From Oscillospiraceae bacterium (GTDB lineage: Bacteria > Bacillota > Clostridia > Oscillospirales > Ruminococcaceae): a DNA stretch of 64,000 nt. The notes below the pieces were generated by a model. The model had not been told where the DNA came from. It ran no database searches and saw nothing but the letters and a program-made list of their open reading frames with translations. The stretch spans positions 46,616-110,615 of the forward strand of contig JAFUNP010000029.1 in the NCBI GenBank assembly GCA_017473015.1. Direction: 5' to 3'. Positions within the stretch are counted from its first letter, which is position 1. Each line of letters opens with the position of its first letter. This document shows, in pieces, positions 24,344 to 33,684 of this stretch. The position numbers and the translations under genes are program-made.

Positions 24344-25069
24344 TTAATAACTTTCTTCCCTTAAAGTATATAAATAGACATTGTCCGTGTGAACAAAGCC
24401 CAGTTTTGTATAAAAATTTTTCAGTTTTTCTTCGCACATCAGAATGACATTTCTGCCAGGGTTCTGACTGATAATATGGCGGATAACTTTTGCTGCCAGG
24501 CCGTTTTTTCTTTTTGCCGGCCGTGTGGATACAAAGGTTATATATATATCATCCATGCCATAGCGTGTAGCCAGTGCGCCGGACACTATCCTTCTGTTTT
24601 CTGTGATATAGTAAATGTCCGACACTCCTTTGTTCACCTTTCGGGCCAGGCTGGAATAAACCGTGGGGAATGACGCACCGGCAAAATGTTCACAGCTGAA
24701 CTGTGAAAAACCGTAGATATTTTCATTGGCTACAATCTCTTCACAGTTATCACAGCTGTCCCCTGAGTATTTCATAAGAAACATAGTGGTTCTGGCAAAA
24801 GGCAGGTTATCCAACTGGGTTTCCAATCCATACACCCCCAAGAACTGACAGAACGACAGTATAGTTTCCATGTCCTCATCAGTAGGAGCGCCCCGCAGGG
24901 ACAGGTTTTCCCCTGTCATCATCATGGCACAGCTGTTTAGGGTGTAGAAATTTGATATATCCACGCCTTTATTCAACTGATATTCACATTTCATTTTTTT
25001 AGAAACAAAAGATTTACCATTTATATTCTGTTCAAATTCTGCCTGCCGGGATTGTGCGGATTTAATCAT
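24344..25069 (-). CDS. GNAT-like acetyltransferase coupled to murD
   Basis: 241 residues. The C-terminal ~110 residues form a GNAT fold: IYYITENRRIVSGALATRY, YITFVSTRPAKRKNGLAAKVIRHII (acetyl-CoA loop, weakly conserved) and NFYTKLGFVHTDNVYLYTL. The N-terminal half, including FYTLNSCAMMMTGENLSLRG, does not match a family I recognise and may be a second degenerate GNAT half. The start codon overlaps the murD stop by four bases (ATGA), implying translational coupling. Substrate unknown. Confidence 0.72.
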   Translation of the reverse strand: MIKSAQSRQAEFEQNINGKSFVSKKMKCEYQLNKGVDISNFYTLNSCAMMMTGENLSLRGAPTDEDMETILSFCQFLGVYGLETQLDNLPFARTTMFLMKYSGDSCDNCEEIVANENIYGFSQFSCEHFAGASFPTVYSSLARKVNKGVSDIYYITENRRIVSGALATRYGMDDIYITFVSTRPAKRKNGLAAKVIRHIISQNPGRNVILMCEEKLKNFYTKLGFVHTDNVYLYTLREESY

Positions 25070-26454
25070 AATTTATTAACCAACTCTTTGTAATGTCTGC
25101 CTCTTACCTCAAAGTTGGGGTAAAGGTCAAAACTGGCTGATGCAGGGCTGAGTGACACAATATCGCCCGGTTGTGTATTTTCATACATCAGCTGTACTGC
25201 CTGTTCCATGCTGTCCGCATGGAGAATTTTTATTCCGCTTTTTACATAGTCAGGGTGATTTACTACAACCTGTTCAATCAGCGGACCTGTCTGTCCCATA
25301 ACTACCAGCAGTTTTACATTGTCTATCACAGGCTGTGCCAGAGGTTCATATGGGATTTTTTTGTCATAACCGCCTGCAATAATACAGATTTTCTGCGGAA
25401 AGCTTTTCAGACCGGCTATTGTGCGTGTAGGGCTGGAAGCGATGGAATCGTTGAACCACTGCACACCATTGAGAGTGCGGACCGGCTCAATGCGGTGTTC
25501 TACACCTCTGAACTCTTTTGCCACTTTTGTCATAACCCCAAAAGGAACCTCGCCGTTTACAGCACAGAATGCAGCCAGCAGGTTTTCCAGGTTATGCTTG
25601 CCGCGCAGGCCCACATCATCCTGATGAATTATCTTTTCATCACCCACACACAGCATACCGTCTCCGTCTATATAGCCGCAGTCCGGCCATGCGCTTATGT
25701 CCGTAAGGCGTGTAAAAAATACGCATTTGCCTTTTACATCGTCCTCCATATTGCGGCTGACTTCATTTTCATAGCCCAGCACAGCTTTGCAGTTTCTGTT
25801 CTGATACAGCAGGATATTGCGTTTGGCATCAATATATTCCTGCATATCCTTATGGTGGTCCAGATGGTTTGGTGTCACATTTGTCACCACCGCCACATCA
25901 GGTGACTGGCGCATGGAAATCAGCTGGAAGCTGGACAGTTCCACCACTGCCACATCATCCGGCTGTACCGTTTCCACTATGGGCAGCAGAGCCTTGCCTA
26001 TATTGCCGCCCAGATGGACTGTTCTGCCGGCTTCTTTCAGCATTTCACTGATAAGGGTAGTAGTTGTTGTTTTGCCGTCAGAGCCTGTAACAGCGTAAAT
26101 TTTACATGGGCAGAGGGCAAAAAACAGCTCCATTTCACTGGTAACCTGTATACCTTCAGCTATTCTGTCCTGCAGTTCCTGTGTGTAATACTCAAAACCT
26201 GGGGTACGCATAATCATATCCTGGTTTTTCAGACCTTCCAGGTAGTTATCCCCCAGTGACAGATTTACCCCCAGCCGTTTCAGAGTATCAGCATATTCGC
26301 CGAAGCCCTCCAGCTGTTTTTTGTCACAGAGAGTAACCTGTGCCCCTTTTTCGGAAAAAATCTCAATCAGCTTTTTGTGGCTGACGCCGGCACCGATAAA
26401 AGCCACTTTTTTTCCTTTGAGATTGTCAAAAAATTCACTTGCTTTTGTATTCAT
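25066..26454 (-). CDS. murD: UDP-N-acetylmuramoylalanine--D-glutamate ligase MurD
   Basis: 462-residue Mur ligase that adds D-glutamate to UDP-MurNAc-L-Ala in the cytoplasm. The ATP loop is VTGSDGKTTTTTLI (the usual Asn of TGTNGKTT is Asp here). VVTNVTPNHLDHH, the HRIEPVRTLNGVQWFNDSIASSPT segment and AGGYDKKIPYEPL near the C-terminal domain are MurD hallmarks. It is not in a dcw cluster but heads an unusual operon with a GNAT and a PLP enzyme. Confidence 0.92.
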   Translation of the reverse strand: MNTKASEFFDNLKGKKVAFIGAGVSHKKLIEIFSEKGAQVTLCDKKQLEGFGEYADTLKRLGVNLSLGDNYLEGLKNQDMIMRTPGFEYYTQELQDRIAEGIQVTSEMELFFALCPCKIYAVTGSDGKTTTTTLISEMLKEAGRTVHLGGNIGKALLPIVETVQPDDVAVVELSSFQLISMRQSPDVAVVTNVTPNHLDHHKDMQEYIDAKRNILLYQNRNCKAVLGYENEVSRNMEDDVKGKCVFFTRLTDISAWPDCGYIDGDGMLCVGDEKIIHQDDVGLRGKHNLENLLAAFCAVNGEVPFGVMTKVAKEFRGVEHRIEPVRTLNGVQWFNDSIASSPTRTIAGLKSFPQKICIIAGGYDKKIPYEPLAQPVIDNVKLLVVMGQTGPLIEQVVVNHPDYVKSGIKILHADSMEQAVQLMYENTQPGDIVSLSPASASFDLYPNFEVRGRHYKELVNKL

Positions 26455-26703
26455 AAACTCACCTCACGGGTAATATATATCTAAATTATATTCATAAAGC
26501 CAAATACCAATAATTTACTTCGTGTATTATTATATAATTTTGGGCCAATTATATCAACCTATATGTAAAAAATAACAAATTTATTTTACCGCGCAAATGA
26601 GTTATTGCAAACACTTTTTTGCGGTGCTAAACTTAAATGGTAAATTTTGTAATCAGTGTGCGTACACATATTCGCACCACGCGGAATACAATGGAGGATT
26701 TAT

Positions 26704-28794
26704 ATGAAAGTAGATTTTCAGGGTACATTCGGAGCCAAACTGTTTGATGACAGAAAGATGAAAGCGCGTCTTTCATCAAATGCTTATGAAATACTGTGCA
26801 AAGTACGTGATGAGGCTATGATATGGGACCCGTCCGTGGCTGACGAAGTGGCTGACGCCATCAGAAACTGGGCCATGGAACAGGGTGCCACTCATTTTGT
26901 ACACTGGTTTTCACCTCTTACTGGTGTAAACAGCGGACGCCATGACTCTTTTCTGGACGGCATAGATAAAGAAGGCAACCCAATAGTAAACTTCTCCGGA
27001 AAGCTGTTGTCTAAGGGCGAAAGCGACGCATCCAGTTTCCCTTCCGGCGGACTGCGCTCAACCTTTGAGGCACGCGGCTACACTATCTGGGATGTGACCA
27101 GCCCCTGTTTTGTAATAGGAACTACTCTGTACATTCCAACTGTTTTCGCCTCTTTCACAGGAGAAGCCCTGGACCAGAAAGCACCGCTGCTGCGCACCTC
27201 CCAGTCATTGAGCAAGCATGCACTGCGCTGTTTTCATGCACTGGGTTACACAGATATGAAGTTTGTAAAACCTACAATGGGGGCTGAACAGGAATATTTC
27301 CTGGTTGATAAAAAGTATTTTGACCAGCGACTGGACCTGAAACTTACAGGCAGAACTGTATTCGGTGCTGTGCCGGCCAAAGCACAGGAGCTGAGTGAGC
27401 ATTACTACGGCAGAACACAGGAACGCGTAAGGGAGTTTATGCGTGATGTGGACCAGCAGCTGTGGGAGCTGGGTGTACCGGCAAAAACAGAACACAATGA
27501 AGCTGCACCGGGGCAGTTTGAACTGGCCTGTGTTTACACCTATGCCAACACAGCCTGCGACCATAACCGGATAGTGATGGATATAATGCAGCGCACCGCA
27601 CTGCGCCACGGTCTGGTGTGTCTGCTGTACGAAAAGCCTTTTACCGGCATAAACGGCAGCGGTAAACACAACAACTATTCCCTGGTCACCAGCACAGGCG
27701 AAAATCTGCTGAAGCCGGGAAAAGAGCCTGAAAGAAATATAAAATTCCTGCTTACACTGGCAGCATTTATCAAGGGCGTGGATGAACACGCTGACCTTTT
27801 ACGACTGTCTGCTGCTACAGAAGGCAATGATTTCCGTCTGGGCGCAGCAGAAGCACCACCGGCCATAGTTTCTATGTATCTTGGGACAAAACTGGAAAAT
27901 ATTCTCCAGGGTATTGCAGACGGGCATCTGGAAAAGAGAGAAGAACACAGGGAAATTCTGATGGGTTCAAAAAGCCTGCCACTGTTGACAGCAGATGACA
28001 ATGACAGAAACAGAACCACCCCTTTTGCCTTTACAGGCTACAAATTTGAATTTCGCATGGTTGGGTCTTCACAGCCGTTGGGCTTTGTAAATACTATCAT
28101 CAACGCATTGGTTACAATCAGCTTTCGTGATTTCGCCAGAGAGCTTGAGACTGCTGAAAATCCGCTGAAAAAAGCATACGAAATAGTGGGCAGAGAATAT
28201 GAAGCCCATAAACGCGTATTGTTCAACGGCAACGGCTACACACAGGAATGGGTGGAAGAAGCCGCACGCCGCGGTCTGCCTAATCTGGACTGTACAATCA
28301 AGGCAATACCGACACTTATCAGGCCTGAAAACCTGGCTTTCCTGCGCAAATCAAAGGCATTGACCGAAGAAGAAGCCTATGCCAGATACGAAATAATGTT
28401 CACCAGGTATATACAGAAAATCAACATTGAGCTGAAAGTAGCCAACGATATGGTGCAAAAAGAAATACTGCCAGCAGCTATATCATACTGTCGGCAGCTG
28501 GCACAAGGTAATTTTTATTGCGAACAGGCTGGCACTGTCAGCGGTGTGGCAGTAAAATTCCAGAGAGAAATCGCACAGCTGACCGATGAAATCAGCGACC
28601 TGTGTGACGAAATGCACTTTGCACGCAGCTCTGCAATGAAAATTGAAAAACTGGAGGACCGCGCTCAGTCACTGTACCTGGCACACAGAGACAAACTGTC
28701 ACGGCTGCGCAAAAAAGTAGATAAACTGGAAACCATTATGCCAAAGGACAAATGGCCGATGCCAGGCTATACTGAATTGTTGTTTGATTTGTAA
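26704..28794 (+). CDS. glnN: Type III glutamine synthetase GlnN
   Basis: 696-residue glutamine synthetase of the large GSIII class, which makes glutamine from glutamate, ammonia and ATP. Signatures are SSFPSGGLRSTFEARGYTIWD, KPTMGAEQEYFLVD (catalytic Glu), KTEHNEAAPGQFELA, NGSGKHNNYSL and FRLGAAEAPPAI. The start at 26704 follows GGAGG. The upstream in-frame extension to 26656 is unsupported. The 250-base divergent region to murD is AT-rich and contains GTGCG-N10-CGCAC, whose significance is unclear. Single-gene unit ended at 28821. Confidence 0.95.
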   Translation: MKVDFQGTFGAKLFDDRKMKARLSSNAYEILCKVRDEAMIWDPSVADEVADAIRNWAMEQGATHFVHWFSPLTGVNSGRHDSFLDGIDKEGNPIVNFSGKLLSKGESDASSFPSGGLRSTFEARGYTIWDVTSPCFVIGTTLYIPTVFASFTGEALDQKAPLLRTSQSLSKHALRCFHALGYTDMKFVKPTMGAEQEYFLVDKKYFDQRLDLKLTGRTVFGAVPAKAQELSEHYYGRTQERVREFMRDVDQQLWELGVPAKTEHNEAAPGQFELACVYTYANTACDHNRIVMDIMQRTALRHGLVCLLYEKPFTGINGSGKHNNYSLVTSTGENLLKPGKEPERNIKFLLTLAAFIKGVDEHADLLRLSAATEGNDFRLGAAEAPPAIVSMYLGTKLENILQGIADGHLEKREEHREILMGSKSLPLLTADDNDRNRTTPFAFTGYKFEFRMVGSSQPLGFVNTIINALVTISFRDFARELETAENPLKKAYEIVGREYEAHKRVLFNGNGYTQEWVEEAARRGLPNLDCTIKAIPTLIRPENLAFLRKSKALTEEEAYARYEIMFTRYIQKINIELKVANDMVQKEILPAAISYCRQLAQGNFYCEQAGTVSGVAVKFQREIAQLTDEISDLCDEMHFARSSAMKIEKLEDRAQSLYLAHRDKLSRLRKKVDKLETIMPKDKWPMPGYTELLFDL

Positions 28795-28820
28795 AACACC
28801 TATGCTCTATCAAACGGTAA

Positions 28821-28857
28821 AACACGGGCGGATATTAACTGCCCGTGTTCTTGTTTT
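28821..28857 (+). terminator. Intrinsic terminator after glnN
   Basis: AACACGGGC and GCCCGTGTT pair around an 11-base loop, followed by a T-rich run. Confidence 0.82.
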
Positions 28858-28935
28858 ATGCTGCTGAATATTACACATCTGTTATTTTAATACCAGGTTT
28901 TGTAATAAAAACATATTTTAATAAATATATTTTTA

Positions 28936-28944
28936 TGGTATACT
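28936..28944 (+). promoter_or_regulatory. Extended -10 promoter element before the solute-binding lipoprotein gene
   Basis: TGGTATACT fits TGN-TATACT, 36 bases upstream of the start codon. The same 9 bases occur at the dus promoter (54840). Confidence 0.5.
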
Positions 28945-28980
28945 GTAGTGTAACTCTATAATACAAATAAAGGTGATATT

Positions 28981-30498
28981 TTGAAAAAATTAATTTCATA
29001 TATACTTACAGCGGCTATGGTGCTGTCCATGACAGGCTGTTCTTCTGCCGGAAGCATTACCACATTTACTGCTGCTGTGGAAGAAATGCCGACCAACTTT
29101 GACCCTCAGATAGCCACAGCCCCGCGGGACCTGCTGGTGATAAGCAATATATTCGACGGTCTGTTTGAAACAGTAAACGGCGAAACAAGAAACAACCTGG
29201 CCGAAAGCTGTACCATATCCTCTGACGGAAAAACATATACAATAACTTTAAAACAAGACAGTATTTTTCACTGCCGAGGCAACAAAAAAGATGAATTCAA
29301 CGGTACAGGCGTGACAGCCCATGATTTTGTTTTTGCCATCAACAGAGTGCTGGACCCCAAAACCCATTCCCCATACATAGATGATTTCAGCAATATACTG
29401 GCTGTGACAGCCGAAAACAATTATACTCTTGTAATAAAGCTGAAAAAACCGGATTACAATTTCTGTGAAAAACTGGCCTCCACCGCCGCTTTTCCCTGTA
29501 ACGAGGAATTTTTCTGGCGGGCAGGCGGTGCCTACGGTCTTAGCCTAGACAACATACTGTCAAACGGGCCATTTATGCTGAACTATCTGGATACCGAAGG
29601 CGGTAATGCCACCATCCTGCGAATGGATGAAAACGAAAAAGGTATAGCCAGAATAAGGCTGAAAAAGCTGGACAGTGCCTCACAGGCAACCGGCTACACC
29701 AACGAAGAAATCAGCGGTTATTTCGCCTATTCTGCGCGGGATACAGCCTATTCAGACACCGCTTCAATAGAATTTGACAGCGGAAACATCAGCCTGGTTT
29801 TCAATATGGATAACACCGCTTTTGCTAATGAAAATGTGCGCAAAGCACTGGGGTGGTATGCATTTGCATTCAGAAACTCCGGTGCTAATCTGCAGGCAGT
29901 GGACCCATGTACCCGGATTTTTCCCGGAACTGTCACATTGGCAGGCAAATATATAACTGACCTGATAGCAGTTACAGAGCCGGCCTACATGGGTAATGAC
30001 CCTAAATCAATGATACAGCAGGGACTGGCAGAACTGGATATGTCCAAACTGCCGGCGGCAACAATACTGATGCCCGATGACAGCATGTACACACTGATAT
30101 ATGAGAATATCAATCAGCTGTGGCAGAAAAATCTGGGACAGTTTTTCACCATAGAGTATCTGCCAACATCACAGCTGAAACAGAGAGTTGCACAGGGTGA
30201 TTTTGATATGGCATTCCTGCCGCTTACGCCAGACAACAGCACACCTTACGGATTACTGGATATGTTTACCGGCTATTATTCATGGCTGGATGATACCATC
30301 AATTCAGCCAAAGGAAAGGCGGACCAAAACAACGCCATAGCAGATATAACTGCCGCTCAGGATATAATCCTGCAGTCAGCTATGGCGGTGCCTATGGGCA
30401 GTGAACAGACTGTATTCTATTACAGAAATTATTTTGCAGATATATATGCTGACCCGTTTACAGGTGTCATCAATCTGAAGCACGCTACAGTAAAATAA
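28981..30498 (+). CDS. Family 5 extracellular solute-binding lipoprotein (OppA/DppA-like)
   Basis: 505-residue secreted lipoprotein with signal peptide MKKLISYILTAAMVLSMTGC (lipobox MTGC). The family-5 peptide-binding fold is recognisable from MPTNFDPQIATAPRDLLVISNIFDGLFE, YTITLKQDSIFHCRG, VTAHDFVFAINRVLDP and QGDFDMAFLPLTPD. Translation starts at TTG with AAAGGTG upstream. It would bind oligopeptides or similar ligands for an ABC importer, but no permease or ATPase genes are in the window. It is an orphan receptor or works with a transporter encoded elsewhere. Confidence 0.85.
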   Translation: MKKLISYILTAAMVLSMTGCSSAGSITTFTAAVEEMPTNFDPQIATAPRDLLVISNIFDGLFETVNGETRNNLAESCTISSDGKTYTITLKQDSIFHCRGNKKDEFNGTGVTAHDFVFAINRVLDPKTHSPYIDDFSNILAVTAENNYTLVIKLKKPDYNFCEKLASTAAFPCNEEFFWRAGGAYGLSLDNILSNGPFMLNYLDTEGGNATILRMDENEKGIARIRLKKLDSASQATGYTNEEISGYFAYSARDTAYSDTASIEFDSGNISLVFNMDNTAFANENVRKALGWYAFAFRNSGANLQAVDPCTRIFPGTVTLAGKYITDLIAVTEPAYMGNDPKSMIQQGLAELDMSKLPAATILMPDDSMYTLIYENINQLWQKNLGQFFTIEYLPTSQLKQRVAQGDFDMAFLPLTPDNSTPYGLLDMFTGYYSWLDDTINSAKGKADQNNAIADITAAQDIILQSAMAVPMGSEQTVFYYRNYFADIYADPFTGVINLKHATVK

Positions 30499-30500
30499 CA

Positions 30501-30530
30501 AAAAGCAGTAACTTTTCGGTTACTGCTTTT
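30501..30530. terminator. Bidirectional terminator
   Basis: AAAAGCAGTAAC and GTTACTGCTTTT pair around 6 bases between convergent genes. Confidence 0.9.
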
Positions 30531-30537
30531 ATTTTGG

Positions 30538-31416
30538 TTAAAGATATACGTCCAGGTCCTGACCGTTTGTCACTGCACCGTCATATATTGATTTTATTTC
30601 ATCCAGAATGGCGTATTCTCTTTCCTTCAGGTGAGAAATAATGTTGATTTTGTTCTGCTGTACCTCTGTGTGGTAAATTCTGTGGTATGTAACCAGTTGT
30701 TTTGGTCTGATTTCACAAGCCATTTTGGCCAGGTCCAGAGCACCTGTATGCACTTCGCTGTGGTATTTCTGCCATTTTGGCTCACGTTGTGCCAGACCTG
30801 CAGAGTAATAAACCTCATGCAGGAGAATATCACAGCCTTTAGCCTTGTCTATCATCAGCTGTGTAGGGCAGGTGTCGCCGGAAATAACAATAACTTTGTC
30901 CGGTGTGGTGAATTTGTAGCTGTAACATTCCAGAGTGCCGTGAACAGCGGTGAAAGCCTCTACTGTAACCAGCTCATCCTGGTAAACAACGCCCTCAGTA
31001 ATTTCTGTAACCTCTGTTTTATAGCCCACGCCATTGGCTTTTTCAAAGCCGTTAATTCTGAAGTCTATATCTATTTCATAGGCAGCTGTGATGCAGTCCA
31101 CCATATGTTTTGTGCCTTTAGGGCCAAAGATTTTCAGCGGTTCATCTCTTTCCAGCACCCAAGGGGTAAATATAAGGTCTGCCAGACCTGTAGTGTGGTC
31201 AGAATGAAGGTGGGTGGAAAATGCCACTTTCAGATTCTTTGGATTGAGGGCATCAATACCCATCTGGAAAGCTTTTGATGCCTGGCGCACTACACCTGCA
31301 CCGAAGTCCACAATATATGCTTTGTCATCAACGATAACTGCACTGGACGGTCCACTGCCCTGGGCTTCAGCATTTGGTGTGCCTGTACCAAGTAAAACAA
31401 GTTTTGTTCTGCTCAT
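30538..31416 (-). CDS. Metallo-beta-lactamase fold hydrolase (RNase Z-like)
   Basis: 292-residue MBL-fold protein. The metal motif is STHLHSDHTTGLADL. LLGTGTPNAEAQGSGPSSAVIV at the N-terminus and VISGDTCPTQLMIDKAKGCDILLHEVY in the middle match the RNase Z/arylsulfatase-like group. The flexible exosite arm of true tRNase Z is not obvious, so a small-molecule ester or phosphodiester substrate is more likely. Single-gene unit on the minus strand. Confidence 0.82.
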   Translation of the reverse strand: MSRTKLVLLGTGTPNAEAQGSGPSSAVIVDDKAYIVDFGAGVVRQASKAFQMGIDALNPKNLKVAFSTHLHSDHTTGLADLIFTPWVLERDEPLKIFGPKGTKHMVDCITAAYEIDIDFRINGFEKANGVGYKTEVTEITEGVVYQDELVTVEAFTAVHGTLECYSYKFTTPDKVIVISGDTCPTQLMIDKAKGCDILLHEVYYSAGLAQREPKWQKYHSEVHTGALDLAKMACEIRPKQLVTYHRIYHTEVQQNKINIISHLKEREYAILDEIKSIYDGAVTNGQDLDVYL

Positions 31417-31524
31417 AAAAAAATATCCTCGTCTCTATGAATTTGAATTTATTTTAACACTTTACAGTTAAATATACAATAGTGCTGTTGCATTTCGCCA
31501 AAAGATGTATAATTATTTAAAAGA

Positions 31525-31557
31525 AAAATCCCTCCGTTAAAAACGAAGGGATTTTTT
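31525..31557 (-). terminator. Intrinsic terminator of the rnf operon
   Basis: AAATCCCTCCGTT and AACGAAGGGATTT pair with one G-U, and a T run follows on the minus strand. Confidence 0.8.
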
Positions 31558-31565
31558 ATTGAGGA

Positions 31566-32369
31566 TTAATACTGTTTTCTGATGTTAGGAATGTGGATAG
31601 CTTTTACCGGACATTCGTCAGCACACTGCATACAGCCGATACACAGTTCCTGGTCAATGTAAGCCAGGTTGTTTTCAACTTTGATAGCATTTGTTGGACA
31701 GAATTTTGTACATTTCATACAGCCGATACAGCCTGTGGAACATACTTTTCTTGTCTGTGCGCCTTTGTCAACGTTCTGGCAAAGAACTACAGGGTTAACA
31801 TCGTCAGGAATCATGTGGATGATAGCTTTTGGACAAGCTTTTGCACAAGCGCCACAGCCTGTACATTTTTCCTGGTTAACCAGTGCAACACCGTTAACTA
31901 CCTGAATAGCGTCAAACTTACATGCTGCTACACAGTCGCCGAAGCCCATACAGCCATAAGCACATGCTGTAGGACCATTGAACATTTTAGCTGCGGCAGA
32001 ACATGTTGTGATGCCCTGATAGTCAAATTTTTTGCTTGTGTTGCATTCAAAGCCCTGACATGCAACAACTGCAACTTTTGCAGCTGTAGCGCCAGCCACT
32101 TTACCCATAACTTTTGCAGCGCCTTCAGCAGCTGCAGCACCGCCTGGAACACACAGGTTCAGCGGAGTGTCTGCTTCTACGATAGCTTTTGCATAGTCTG
32201 CACAACCTGCATAGCCACAAGCACCACAGTTGGCACCTGGCAGACATTCTGTAACTCTGCCGATTCTTTCATCTTCTTCAACATGCATGAATTTAGCAGC
32301 CAGAACCAGCATAACAGCAGCGATAATACCGATGCCGGAGATAATCATAATAGCTGATGTAATACCCAT
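31566..32369 (-). CDS. rnfB: Rnf complex subunit B (ferredoxin-type electron entry)
   Basis: 267-residue iron-sulfur subunit. One N-terminal membrane helix (residues 3-26) is followed by the RnfB [4Fe-4S] domain with CLPGANCGACGYAGCADYAK. A cysteine-rich middle carries CAYGCMGFGDCVAAC, then ferredoxin motifs CTGCGACAKACP, CIGCMKCTKFCP and CIGCMQCADECP. It accepts electrons from reduced ferredoxin at the cytoplasmic face and passes them into the complex. Last gene of the rnf operon, 11 bases after rnfA. Confidence 0.95.
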   Translation of the reverse strand: MGITSAIMIISGIGIIAAVMLVLAAKFMHVEEDERIGRVTECLPGANCGACGYAGCADYAKAIVEADTPLNLCVPGGAAAAEGAAKVMGKVAGATAAKVAVVACQGFECNTSKKFDYQGITTCSAAAKMFNGPTACAYGCMGFGDCVAACKFDAIQVVNGVALVNQEKCTGCGACAKACPKAIIHMIPDDVNPVVLCQNVDKGAQTRKVCSTGCIGCMKCTKFCPTNAIKVENNLAYIDQELCIGCMQCADECPVKAIHIPNIRKQY

Positions 32370-32380
32370 TTGTTACCTCC

Positions 32381-32977
32381 TTAGAATGTACCGAAGAGGC
32401 TTTCAATAATACCGCCGAAGCCCATAAATGATACTGCTACCAGAGAAGCTGCAACGAGTGTAATTGGAAGACCTTCAAATGATTTTGGTGGTTTTGCGTA
32501 TTCCAGAGTGCTTCTAACGCCTGTGAAGAGAACCATGGCGAGAAGGAAGCCGATACCAGCACCTGCAGAAGCAACCAGACTTTCAATGAAGTTATAGCCG
32601 CTTTCGATGTTCAGCAGTGTAACACCCAGGATAGCACAGTTTGTTGTGATAAGAGGGAGGTAAACACCCAGTGCTGTGTAAAGGGAAGGAATGTATTTTT
32701 TCAGAATAATTTCAACCAGCTGTACCAGAGCAGCGATAACCAGAATAAATGCGATTGTATTCAGGTATTCAAGACCGAATGGTACCAGCAGGAATGTATA
32801 GATTGGCCATGTGATTGCTGTAGCCATAAGCATAACAAATGTAACAGCAACGGACATACCTACAGAAGAGTCCAGTTTTTTGGAAACACCAAGGAAAGGA
32901 CAGATACCCATGAATTTAACCAGCAGGTAGTTGTTTACAAGCACCATGCTGAAGAAAATTGAAGCAAGTTTTGCCAT
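32381..32977 (-). CDS. rnfA: Rnf complex subunit A
   Basis: 198-residue polytopic membrane protein with six hydrophobic segments. The conserved cysteine region near the N-terminus, VKFMGICPFLGVSK, pairs with the corresponding CP of RnfE; in studied complexes these cysteines hold a membrane-embedded iron-sulfur centre. LPLITTNCAILGVTLLN is the second conserved site. Its start overlaps the rnfE stop. Confidence 0.95.
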   Translation of the reverse strand: MAKLASIFFSMVLVNNYLLVKFMGICPFLGVSKKLDSSVGMSVAVTFVMLMATAITWPIYTFLLVPFGLEYLNTIAFILVIAALVQLVEIILKKYIPSLYTALGVYLPLITTNCAILGVTLLNIESGYNFIESLVASAGAGIGFLLAMVLFTGVRSTLEYAKPPKSFEGLPITLVAASLVAVSFMGFGGIIESLFGTF

Positions 32978-33666
32978 TATGCGTTACCTCCTTCTGGTTC
33001 TTTGCCGCAAGCGTATGGGCAACCCATACAGCCGCCTGCACAGCCGGAGCCGTCACCCAGTTTGGATGGGTTGGCAAGTTCAAGTTTAACAGCAGCAGCC
33101 ATCAGCACACCAAAGATAAGGAAGCCGCCTGGTGCGCTTGTCATAACAGACAGAGCGAATTTGTCCATGCCTGGGATAGCAAAACCAAAGATAGAGCCTG
33201 AACCCAGGAATTCACGGATGGAGCCCATAAGTGTAAGTGTAAGTGTAAAGCCGAGACCCATGCCCAGACCGTCCAGTGCAGAGTCAACAACTGTGTTTTT
33301 GGATGCGAAAGCTTCAGCACGGCCCAGAATGATACAGTTAACAACAATCAGTGGGAGGAATACACCCAGGGCTGTATCCAGAGCTGGCAGGAATGCTTTA
33401 ACAATCATCTGTACAATAGTAACGAAACCGGCGATTACTGTGATGTAAGCAGGGATACGTACTTTGTCAGGAATAATTTTTCTCAGTGCAGAAATAGCGA
33501 TATTTGAACAAACAAGAACAAATGTAGCTGCTACACCCATGCCCAGACCGTTGATAGCCATTGTTGATGTGGCCAGTGTAGGACATGTACCAAGTACCAG
33601 TCGGAGAACTGGGTTTTCTTTAATAAGGCCCTTGGTAACCAATTCTAATTTATTATTTTTAGCCAT
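32977..33666 (-). CDS. rnfE: Rnf complex subunit E with a cysteine-rich tail
   Basis: Polytopic membrane subunit homologous to RnfA, with GLIKENPVLRLVLGTCPTLATST and LPLIVVNCIILGRAEAFASKN as the conserved cysteine sites. The C-terminus adds GSGCAGGCMGCPYACGKEPEGG, four cysteines in C-x3-C-x2-C-x3-C spacing, which looks like an extra metal or cluster site on the cytoplasmic side. The start is placed at ATG 33666; a TTG three codons upstream is also possible. Confidence 0.92.
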   Translation of the reverse strand: MAKNNKLELVTKGLIKENPVLRLVLGTCPTLATSTMAINGLGMGVAATFVLVCSNIAISALRKIIPDKVRIPAYITVIAGFVTIVQMIVKAFLPALDTALGVFLPLIVVNCIILGRAEAFASKNTVVDSALDGLGMGLGFTLTLTLMGSIREFLGSGSIFGFAIPGMDKFALSVMTSAPGGFLIFGVLMAAAVKLELANPSKLGDGSGCAGGCMGCPYACGKEPEGGNA

Positions 33667-33684
33667 TGTTTCCAAATTCCTTTC

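Noticed and set aside
26455..26703. Riboswitch or T-box in the murD-glnN intergenic region
   Set aside because: The region is AT-rich with one weak dyad (GTGCG-N10-CGCAC) and none of the conserved cores of known riboswitches.
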